In this document: positions 1-6,222 of the stretch, piece by piece
How the letters are laid out: each line of letters opens with the position of its first letter
Position numbering within the stretch: the first letter of the stretch is position 1
Assembly: GCA_027486275.1 (NCBI GenBank)
Contig: JAIXPM010000096.1
Span: 1 to 11,236 of the forward strand
DNA: 11,236 bases
Reading direction: 5' to 3'
Origin: Sphingomonadales bacterium
GTDB lineage: Bacteria > Pseudomonadota > Alphaproteobacteria > Sphingomonadales > Sphingomonadaceae
Made by a program: the position numbers and the translations under genes
Notes under the pieces: model-generated
What the model was told of the DNA's origin: nothing
The model's database searches: none
What the model saw: only the letters and a program-made list of their open reading frames with translations

Positions 1-2488
1 CAACGTTCAGCTTCCCGCCAAGAACATCGACGTTGTAATCCACCGCCACGTCGATGCCGCTGGTCTTGATGCCGGGGCCGTTCACCCAGTCGGTGCGGAC
101 ACGGGAGATGTCGAAACCGCTGGTCACACCCTGCACGCAGCCACCCTGGAAGGTGATCAGGTTGGCAAAAACGCTGCTGCAGTTGGCGAAGCGCGTGTTG
201 TTGAGCGGATTGACCGCACCGCTGGCCACGCTCGTAGCGATGGCCTGGGCTGGCGTCGTGGTGATGCGGTCGTTGAAGTCAAAGCTCCAGTAATCGACCG
301 AAACGGTGAGCCCGCCGGTGGAGACCACCGCCCCCACGTTGTAGGTGAAGGCGGTTTCCGGCCCCAGATCATTGGGGTTGCCGAAGATATCGACCGACTT
401 GAAGTTGTTGGCCGCCGCCTGGATGCCCGCCAGGCTGGTGATCTGGTTGCGAGCGACCTGGTTGGCCTGCGGGCCACGGAAGGTGGTGCCCACCGAACCG
501 CGCAGCACCAGCCAATCGGTCGGGTTCCAGCGCACCGTGCCCTTGGGGTTGAAGGTGGAGCCGACCGAGCCGCCATAATCTTCAAAGCGGGCAGCGCCGG
601 TGACTTCCAGCGTGGTGGTGACGGGGATCTTCACTTCGGCAAAGATCGCCTTCACGTTCTGCGTCTGGCGTTCAAAGCGTGTGCCGCCCAGGAAGATGAA
701 CGGGCCGACGCCTTCGATCGGGGTGCCAACGCAGCTCAGATCGCCTTCGCGGAAGCAAGGATTGAGGTTGAGATCGGATTCGGAGTTGATCGGCCGGCTG
801 GACCAGCCGTTGCCGCGATACTGCGCGCCAAAGGCGTAGGCGATAGGCCCGCCGCCAAGATCAATCCCGGTTTCGCCCGAGAAGATCAGATCGACAACCG
901 TCTGTTCTTCCACCTGGAAGGTACCGTTCTTCACGTGCATCCAGTTGACCAGTTCAGGCGAGTTCGACGCGCCTGGCACGAAATTGGGATTGGTCAGGCC
1001 CTGGATCGAAATCGGCTGCGCCGCATTGAGGAACGGGTTGAACCATTGGCAGCCATTCTGGCCTGCCACTGTGCCGGTGCAATTGGGGCCGCCAAAGCCA
1101 TTCAAGGCTGCCTGCAGCCGCGAACCAACCATATCTGGCACAGCGGTCCGGCGTTCCGACCGCCACCAAGTGCCATAGAGTTGGCCGCGGAAATTGTCGG
1201 AAAACTCGTGTTCGATGCCGCCCGACGCGCGATAGGCCTTGTTGTTGGCCCGGCCAACACCAGCGCCGCGATCGGGATCAGCCGGATTGCCCAGCCAGCC
1301 GAACGGGCGCCAGAACACCGCCGTGATCGCCGCCAATGGACGCTCAGGCGTGGATGGCGCGAGGCCGCTCTGCGCCAGGAAGGCCGGAACGCCCGGGTTG
1401 TTGGGGCTCACCGTGAAGGCGTTGGCCGAGCCAGAACCGCGCGGACCCTGCGTGGGCGGGAACGACGGAGAATAGCCCAGCGAGTTCAAATCAGTCTGGG
1501 CGTACATGAATTCCAAGTGGACCTTGGTACGGTCAGTCAGATCGACATCGGCCTGCAGATAGCCCTGATAGCGATCTTCCTCTTCGATGATGTTGTTCCA
1601 GGGGATGAAGCTGAACCGGCACAACGCGCCGTCATTGACCCCGCCAACCGCCGAGCAACCGGCGTTGCCGCCGTCACGGGCGGTCTGCGTCTGGATGGCG
1701 CCATTGTTGAGATAGGATGCGGCAAACAGACCCGGCGTGCCCAGCGCCGACCAGCCCGACGGATTCTGCTGATAGGTGGTGCGGCTGAATTCGCGGGCAA
1801 AGTTGGGCAGGGTGGAGCGATGCTGCCAGCCAAAGCCGCCCATCAGATTGACCTTGCCGAACGTCTTGCCGATCAGGATCGAGCCGGTCCAGTTGTCGTC
1901 GGAGCCCTTGATGGCGTCCCAGTCACCCTGCACGATCACGCCATTGAAATTGCGGCGGGTGGTGAAGTTGGCAACGCCGGCGATGGCATCCGAACCATAA
2001 GTGGCGGCCGCGCCATCCTTCAGCACTTCGATGTTCTGCAGCGCAAAAATCGGGATCAGGTTGGTATCGATGAAGCCATCGCCTGGCGCCAGCACGGTGC
2101 GGCGGCCGTTGAACAGCACCAGCGTGCGGGTGGGCCCAAGGCCGCGCAGGTTCAGCGAGCCATTGCCCTGGAAGCCCTGCGACGCCGTGGCATATTGGTT
2201 GGAATCACCCAGCGTGGCGCCCACCGAAGGCAGCTGCTTGATGAATTCCAGCGGTGAGGAGACGCCCTGCTTGTTCAGATCGTCGGCGGTGAACACATCA
2301 ACCGGCATGGCTGCATCTTCGCGGGTACCGCGAATGAAGCTGCCGGTAACGATGATTTCGCTTTCAACAGCCTCTGTATCGGCCGCTGCCTGAGGCGCCG
2401 CCTGTGCGAACACGGGGCTGCCGATAACTGCAATCGTGGAAAACAAGGCTACAGCAGCGCAGCTGTTGCGAAGGCACATCACCCCCAT
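1..2488 (-). CDS. TonB-dependent outer-membrane receptor (C-terminus outside window)
   Basis: This is an outer-membrane beta-barrel receptor that imports a substrate using energy from TonB-ExbBD. The minus frame is open from ATG at 2488 to the window edge (829 codons), so the gene is partial at its 3' end; I read it through without a stop or frameshift. Residues 1-28 form a signal peptide ending VFA before QA. A TonB-box-like EIIVTGS lies at 44-50. The plug domain spans roughly 60-180, with LRGLGPTRTLVLFNGRR at 114-130 and DGAAATYGSDAIAGV at 158-172. Aromatic-rich barrel strands follow, including YWSFDFNDRI near the end of the readable part. GGAG lies 7 nt before the ATG and fixes the start. 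All eight mature cysteines fall in four close pairs. It lies downstream of gshA on the same strand across a 219-base gap with its own likely promoter. The ligand cannot be told from the sequence. Confidence 0.95.
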   Translation of the reverse strand, partial: MGVMCLRNSCAAVALFSTIAVIGSPVFAQAAPQAAADTEAVESEIIVTGSFIRGTREDAAMPVDVFTADDLNKQGVSSPLEFIKQLPSVGATLGDSNQYATASQGFQGNGSLNLRGLGPTRTLVLFNGRRTVLAPGDGFIDTNLIPIFALQNIEVLKDGAAATYGSDAIAGVANFTTRRNFNGVIVQGDWDAIKGSDDNWTGSILIGKTFGKVNLMGGFGWQHRSTLPNFAREFSRTTYQQNPSGWSALGTPGLFAASYLNNGAIQTQTARDGGNAGCSAVGGVNDGALCRFSFIPWNNIIEEEDRYQGYLQADVDLTDRTKVHLEFMYAQTDLNSLGYSPSFPPTQGPRGSGSANAFTVSPNNPGVPAFLAQSGLAPSTPERPLAAITAVFWRPFGWLGNPADPDRGAGVGRANNKAYRASGGIEHEFSDNFRGQLYGTWWRSERRTAVPDMVGSRLQAALNGFGGPNCTGTVAGQNGCQWFNPFLNAAQPISIQGLTNPNFVPGASNSPELVNWMHVKNGTFQVEEQTVVDLIFSGETGIDLGGGPIAYAFGAQYRGNGWSSRPINSESDLNLNPCFREGDLSCVGTPIEGVGPFIFLGGTRFERQTQNVKAIFAEVKIPVTTTLEVTGAARFEDYGGSVGSTFNPKGTVRWNPTDWLVLRGSVGTTFRGPQANQVARNQITSLAGIQAAANNFKSVDIFGNPNDLGPETAFTYNVGAVVSTGGLTVSVDYWSFDFNDRITTTPAQAIATSVASGAVNPLNNTRFANCSSVFANLITFQGGCVQGVTSGFDISRVRTDWVNGPGIKTSGIDVAVDYNVDVLGGKLNV

Positions 2489-2495
2489 CAATCTT

Positions 2496-2499
2496 CTCC
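2496..2499 (-). promoter_or_regulatory. Ribosome binding site of the TonB-dependent receptor
   Basis: On the minus strand GGAG, within GGGGAGAAG, is separated by 7 nt from the ATG at 2488. It decides for this start over the in-frame ATG three codons further in (2479). Confidence 0.75.
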
Positions 2500-2563
2500 C
2501 CAAAATGGCCATCGCCCAGCCTTGGCTCCAACCATGGAGTGGTCCGGGTCGTGACACATGGAG

Positions 2564-2592
2564 AGTGTTTAACCTTTGCTTGTCGCCGTCAA
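2564..2592 (-). promoter_or_regulatory. Possible sigma-70 promoter of the receptor gene
   Basis: On the minus strand a -35-like TTGACG (2592-2587) is followed after 17 nt by a weak -10-like AACACT (2569-2564). This would give a leader of roughly 70 nt before the receptor ATG. The -35 element lies in the loop and inner arm of the 15-bp inverted repeat at 2573-2609, so anything binding or folding that repeat would affect it. The -10 match is only 3 of 6, so this remains a candidate. Confidence 0.3.
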
Positions 2593-2609
2593 GAGGCGGC
2601 AAGCAAAGG
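2573..2609. repeat. 15-bp inverted repeat with 7-nt loop
   Basis: Arms CCTTTGCTTGTCGCC (2573-2587) and GGCGGCAAGCAAAGG (2595-2609) are complementary at 14 of 15 positions. The one odd pair is a G-U wobble if transcribed from the plus strand and a C-A mismatch from the minus strand. The loop is GTCAAGA. No clear T-run follows on either strand, so it is not a textbook intrinsic terminator. It lies about 100 nt downstream of the gshA stop and 85 nt upstream of the receptor start, so it could be a factor-assisted terminator for gshA, an operator for the receptor gene, or both. Smaller inverted repeats lie beside it: CAGCAG/CTGCTG at 2628-2644, CAGTC/GACTG at 2648-2662 and TTGCCA/TGGCAA at 2678-2694. 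Confidence 0.7.
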
Positions 2610-2707
2610 CAAAAGCTGTCTGCACAACAGCAGTGTCTCTGCTGCAACAGTCCAAAAGACTGCTTCAGCCCGCACCGTTGCCACTACTTGGCAATAGTGC
2701 TGATGAT

Positions 2708-4081
2708 TCAATAACTTTCGGTTTCGTAAACGCGGCTGATGTCGCCGCCCCATGACCCGTTGTAGAGCGCCAGCAGCCGATCGGCCGTGGTCATGCCACT
2801 GGCGACAATCTCGCGCAGCGGGTTGAGGAAGCCCTGTTCGGTATCGCCGGCGTTATTCAACCGGGCGCGGGCGGCAAGTCCAGCATCGGAGATCTTCAGC
2901 ACTTCAGCCGCCAGCTCCTTCAGGGTACCACCATTTGGACTGGCCGCGCCCAAAGCCAGCGCCGGCACTTCGCGGCGCAGGCGATCATGGTCTTCCGGCG
3001 TCCAGTGCTTGACCAGGTCCCACGCCGCATCCAGCGCCGTCTGATCATAGAGCAGGCCGACCCACAGCGCCGGCAATGCGCAGATGCGATCCCAACGCCC
3101 GCCATCGGCGCCGCGCATTTCCAGATAGCCCTTCATCCGCACTTCCGGGAACGCAGTGGACAGATGATCCTTCCAGTCACCCAGCCGCGGCTTCTCACCG
3201 GGCAGCACCGACAATTTGCCGGCGAGGAAATCGCGGAACGACAGGCCGGCTGCGTCGATGTAACGGCCGTCGCGATAGACAAAGTACATCGGCACATCGA
3301 GCGCGTAATCGGTATAATGTTCGTACCCGAAGCCATCTTCGAACACGAAGGGCAGGATGCCGGTGCGGGCCGGATCGGTGTCGGTCCAGATATGGCTGCG
3401 GAACGATTTGAAGCCGTTGGGCTTGCCTTCCGTGAACGGCGAATTGGCAAACAATGCCGTGGCGATCGGCTGCAACGCCAGGCTGACCCGGAATTTCTGC
3501 GCCATGTCGGCTTCGCTGCCATAATCCAGGTTGGTCTGGATGGTGCAGGTGCGCAGCATCATGTCGAGACCAAGGCTGCCGACGCGCGGCATATGGCGCA
3601 GCATGATGTCATACCGGCCCTTGGGCATGATCGGCAGTTCGGCGCGCGTCTTGTCGGGCCAGAAGCCCAGGCCAAGGAAACCCAGGCCCAGTTCGGCGCC
3701 CAGCTCGCGGCATTGTTTCAGGTGGCGGTTTGATTCCGCACAGGTCTGGTGCAGATTTTCCAGCGGGGCGCCCGACAGTTCGAACTGGCCGGCCGGTTCC
3801 AGGCTGATGTTGCCATCGGCACCCTTGAGCGCGATCACGTTCCCGCCTTCCAGGATCGGCTCCCAGCCATAACGGGTCATCGCCATCAACAGGTCGCGGA
3901 TGCCGCCGGGTTCGCTGTAAGACGGCGCGCGATGATCTTCGGTGCGATAAACGAATTTCTCGTGCTCGGTGCCGATGCGCCAGGCGTCGCGGGGCTTGGC
4001 GCCTGCGTCGAACACCGAAACCAACTGGTCGCGCGATTCGATGATCATGTCATCGCCGGCGGAAGTCACCTTGTTGCTCAT
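2708..4081 (-). CDS. gshA: Glutamate-cysteine ligase, plant/alphaproteobacterial type
   Basis: This cytoplasmic enzyme makes gamma-glutamylcysteine from glutamate and cysteine with ATP (EC 6.3.2.2), the first step of glutathione synthesis. The 457-residue product fits the GCS2 (plant-type) family, which is distinct from the longer enterobacterial GshA. Recognisable blocks are GTEHEKF at 37-43, EGGNVIALKG at 78-87, NISLEPAGQFELSGAPL at 91-107, MPKGRYDIML at 152-161 and RTCTIQTNLDY at 177-187. I chose ATG at 4081 (MSNKVTSAGDD) because the family homology begins a few residues later; a TTG at 4117 would add 12 atypical residues. The Shine-Dalgarno sequence is weak (AAGG, 8 nt upstream). The stop is TGA at 2710-2708. 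It is divergent from the lipoprotein gene and lies upstream of the TonB receptor on the same strand. Confidence 0.96.
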   Translation of the reverse strand: MSNKVTSAGDDMIIESRDQLVSVFDAGAKPRDAWRIGTEHEKFVYRTEDHRAPSYSEPGGIRDLLMAMTRYGWEPILEGGNVIALKGADGNISLEPAGQFELSGAPLENLHQTCAESNRHLKQCRELGAELGLGFLGLGFWPDKTRAELPIMPKGRYDIMLRHMPRVGSLGLDMMLRTCTIQTNLDYGSEADMAQKFRVSLALQPIATALFANSPFTEGKPNGFKSFRSHIWTDTDPARTGILPFVFEDGFGYEHYTDYALDVPMYFVYRDGRYIDAAGLSFRDFLAGKLSVLPGEKPRLGDWKDHLSTAFPEVRMKGYLEMRGADGGRWDRICALPALWVGLLYDQTALDAAWDLVKHWTPEDHDRLRREVPALALGAASPNGGTLKELAAEVLKISDAGLAARARLNNAGDTEQGFLNPLREIVASGMTTADRLLALYNGSWGGDISRVYETESY

Positions 4082-4130
4082 GCCTTGCGCCTTAACGCCG
4101 TTGCCCCGTTGGCGCAATGAAGCGGCCCTG

Positions 4131-4159
4131 TTGCGATTTCATTGCAGCGTTCGGATTAT
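4131..4159 (+). promoter_or_regulatory. Possible plus-strand promoter of the lipoprotein/deacylase/acylase block
   Basis: TTGCGA (4131-4136) and GATTAT (4154-4159) are separated by 17 nt, each matching the sigma-70 consensus at 4 of 6 positions. It would drive the lipoprotein gene and probably the two hydrolase genes behind it. The same bases read on the minus strand (4160-4155) give GATAAT, a -10-like element facing gshA. Confidence 0.35.
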
Positions 4160-4184
4160 CAGGCCGGGTACTCATCGTGGCGAA
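4155..4184 (-). promoter_or_regulatory. Possible minus-strand promoter of gshA
   Basis: On the minus strand GATAAT (4160-4155) matches the -10 consensus at 5 of 6 positions. The only upstream -35 candidate is TTCGCC (4184-4179), 18 nt away and weak. It lies 74 nt or more ahead of the gshA ATG and shares its bases with the plus-strand -10 candidate. Judged by eye only. Confidence 0.25.
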
Positions 4185-4235
4185 GCTGTCATTCTGCCCC
4201 TTGCCATAATGTCATGTTTGCCCACATTGGCCGCC

Positions 4236-4400
4236 ATGAGAGTTGCGACCTTGTTGATTCTGGCGCTGCTGCCGCTTACCGCCTGTGGCGTGGAGCAGAG
4301 CCAGCCCGCGCCCGTGACGGCCGATGACCGTTGGGGCCATCTGCCGCCCGATCCGGAACGGCCGCAACAAGCCGAAAGCGCCAGGCCGCCACGCGGCTGA
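4236..4400 (+). CDS. Small predicted lipoprotein, 54 residues
   Basis: The product is 54 residues. It starts with a compact lipoprotein signal peptide (MR, then VATLLILALLPL) and a lipobox LTAC with the lipidation cysteine at residue 17. The remaining 38 residues are polar and rich in Pro, Glu and Gln, include a short RWGHLPPDPERP stretch, and have no domain I recognise. Position +2 after the cysteine is Gly, not Asp, which favours sorting to the outer membrane under the enterobacterial rule; that rule may not hold here. An in-frame ATG at 4209 would add nine residues before the signal peptide, so 4236 is preferred, although neither start has a good Shine-Dalgarno. It is the first gene of a plus-strand block, 76 nt ahead of the deacylase gene. 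The function is unknown and it could be an unrelated small envelope lipoprotein. Confidence 0.75.
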   Translation: MRVATLLILALLPLTACGVEQSQPAPVTADDRWGHLPPDPERPQQAESARPPRG

Positions 4401-4423
4401 TCCCACTGCAAAGCGGCAGGATT

Positions 4424-4435
4424 GCGCTGCAGCGC
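4424..4435. repeat. Perfect 12-bp palindrome
   Basis: GCGCTGCAGCGC reads identically on both strands. It sits in the 76-nt gap between the lipoprotein stop and the deacylase start, 28 nt ahead of the strong ribosome binding site. With no T-run it is not an intrinsic terminator. It may be a protein site or chance in GC-rich DNA. Confidence 0.4.
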
Positions 4436-4462
4436 TGATCTGGCATCCTCCCCGCCTTTCGC

Positions 4463-4468
4463 AGGAGG
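4463..4468 (+). promoter_or_regulatory. Strong ribosome binding site of the deacylase gene
   Basis: A consensus AGGAGG lies 8 nt before ATG at 4477. It is by far the best Shine-Dalgarno in the window and fixes the start of the deacylase, excluding the upstream in-frame extension from 4324. Confidence 0.9.
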
Positions 4469-4476
4469 AATTGGCC

Positions 4477-6222
4477 ATGCATGATCTCGTGATCCGCGGC
4501 GGCACCATCGTTGATGGCAGCGGTAATCCACGCTTCACCGGCGATATCGCCGTCGATGGTGGCCGCATCACGGCCGTGGGTGCCGTTGCCGCTCCGGGGC
4601 GCGAGGAAATTGACGCCAAGGGGCTGATCGTCACGCCCGGCTTTGTCGACATCCACACCCATTATGATGGCCAGGCGACTTGGGATTCGGAAATGGCACC
4701 GTCGTCGTGGCACGGGGTCACAACCGTTGTGATGGGCAATTGCGGCGTCGGCTTTGCGCCGGCCAAGCCCGACAAGCACCAATGGCTGATCGGCCTGATG
4801 GAAGGCGTGGAGGATATCCCCGGCACCGCACTGGCCGAAGGCATGACCTGGGATTGGGAAACCTTCCCCGAATATCTGGATGCCCTGGAAAAGCGGCAAC
4901 GCACCATCGATGTTGCCACCCATGTCCCGCACGGCGCCGTGCGCGCCTATGTGATGGGCGAACGCGGTGCCCGCAACGAAAAGCCGACCGCAGACGACAT
5001 TGCGAAAATGGCCGAAATCGTCGCCGAAGGCGTGGAGGCCGGCGCACTGGGTTTCTCCACCAGCCGCACCATCCTGCACAAATCGATCGACGGCGAACTG
5101 GTGCCCGGCACCACCGCCGAGAAGGACGAGCTGATCGCCATCGGCCGCGCCATGGGCAAGGTGGGCCATGGCGTGTTCGAAATGGCCAGCGATCTGAAGC
5201 GCGAGTGGGATGAATTCGGCTGGATGGCTGAAATGAGCCGCGAGACTGGCCTGCCCGTCACCTTCGCCATGCTGCAGTCCATCGCCAAGGAACTGCCTTG
5301 GGAAGAGCAGATGAGCGAGACCGCGCGCGCCAATGCGACAGGCGCCAACATCGTCGCCCAGATCGCCATTCGCGGCAACGGCATCTTGATGGCGTGGCGC
5401 GGCACCGTGCACCCGTTCAAGTTCAAGCCCAGCTGGCAGGCGATCGAGGCGCTGCCGTGGGACGAGCAGTGGCAGCATCTGCGCGATCCGGCGTTCAAGG
5501 CGAAGCTGTTGGCCGAAGAGAATGTCTGGCCCGAAACCGATGTGCTGCCGTTGCTGATGGCGGTCGCGATGGGCTGGCAGCTGCAGTTCGAGATGACGGA
5601 AGGCTTCAACTACGAGCCGACGCAAGCCGAAACCATCTTTGCGATGGCCAGGGCCGCCGGCAAGGACCCGGCTGAATATGCCTATGACCTGCTCAGCCGC
5701 GATGAAGGCAAGGGCTTCATCTATTTCCCCATCCTCAATTACGCCGATGGCAACCTCGATTTCGTCAAGGGCCTGCTGCACCGGGACGACGTGGTGATCT
5801 CGCTGTCCGACGGCGGCGCCCACTGCGGCACCATCTGCGACGCCGCCAGCCCGACCTATCTGCTGCAACATTGGGTGCGGGACCGGACGCGCGGCACGGT
5901 CACACTGGAAAACGCCATCCGCCGCCAGTGCCACGACACGGCGAAGCTGTATGGCCTTAATGATCGCGGTATCATCGCGCCGGGCTATCTCGCAGATTTC
6001 AACATCATCGATCTGGACCGGCTGCAACTGGGCAAGCCGTGGCTGGCGTTCGATCTGCCCGCCGGCGGCAAGCGCCTGCTGCAGAAGGCCGATGGCTATG
6101 TGGCAACGATCAAGAATGGCGAAGTGACGTTCCGCAACGGCCAGATGACCGGCGCCCTGCCCGGCGGCCTGATCCGCGGGCCGCAGGCATCGCCCGCCAC
6201 CGCTGCACTGGCCGCTGAATGA
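4477..6222 (+). CDS. N-acyl-D-amino-acid deacylase-like amidohydrolase
   Basis: This is a metal-dependent amidohydrolase (amidohydrolase-3 / D-aminoacylase group) expected to hydrolyse the amide bond of N-acyl-D-amino acids or related compounds. It has 581 residues, longer than classic D-aminoacylases of about 480, and no signal peptide, so it should be cytoplasmic. The N-terminal strand [16 protein letters not shown] is typical of the superfamily. Metal-site residues visible are H60 and H62 (DIHTH), C89 (GNCG, 87-90) and the catalytic aspartate D445 in [14 protein letters not shown] lies at 192-197. By eye, the two histidines of the tight zinc site of classic D-aminoacylases are replaced by E235 and M265. 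The length resembles Rv2913c-like annotated homologues. The gene has a very strong Shine-Dalgarno and overlaps the next gene by 4 bp (ATGA), implying coupled translation. The family is sure; the substrate is not. Confidence 0.9.
   Translation: MHDLVIRGGTIVDGSGNPRFTGDIAVDGGRITAVGAVAAPGREEIDAKGLIVTPGFVDIHTHYDGQATWDSEMAPSSWHGVTTVVMGNCGVGFAPAKPDKHQWLIGLMEGVEDIPGTALAEGMTWDWETFPEYLDALEKRQRTIDVATHVPHGAVRAYVMGERGARNEKPTADDIAKMAEIVAEGVEAGALGFSTSRTILHKSIDGELVPGTTAEKDELIAIGRAMGKVGHGVFEMASDLKREWDEFGWMAEMSRETGLPVTFAMLQSIAKELPWEEQMSETARANATGANIVAQIAIRGNGILMAWRGTVHPFKFKPSWQAIEALPWDEQWQHLRDPAFKAKLLAEENVWPETDVLPLLMAVAMGWQLQFEMTEGFNYEPTQAETIFAMARAAGKDPAEYAYDLLSRDEGKGFIYFPILNYADGNLDFVKGLLHRDDVVISLSDGGAHCGTICDAASPTYLLQHWVRDRTRGTVTLENAIRRQCHDTAKLYGLNDRGIIAPGYLADFNIIDLDRLQLGKPWLAFDLPAGGKRLLQKADGYVATIKNGEVTFRNGQMTGALPGGLIRGPQASPATAALAAE

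Noticed and set aside
935..2257. 440-codon plus-strand open frame opposite the TonB receptor
   Set aside because: Same codon-register artefact. The minus frame reads as a continuous receptor with signal peptide, plug and barrel motifs.
2678..2694. Hairpin TTGCCA/TGGCAA just after the gshA stop as an intrinsic terminator
   Set aside because: Only 6 bp and no T-run on the minus strand; kept only as one of several small inverted repeats in the gap.
2987..3733. 248-codon plus-strand open frame opposite gshA
   Set aside because: Mirror of gshA codons with no family features.
4276..6027. 583-codon open frame on the minus strand opposite the deacylase gene
   Set aside because: Its codons are in exact register with the sense codons, so it is broken only where the sense gene uses TTA, CTA or TCA, which are rare in GC-rich genes. 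The translation is His/Gly/Arg-rich without family motifs, while the sense frame has complete amidohydrolase landmarks and a strong ribosome binding site.
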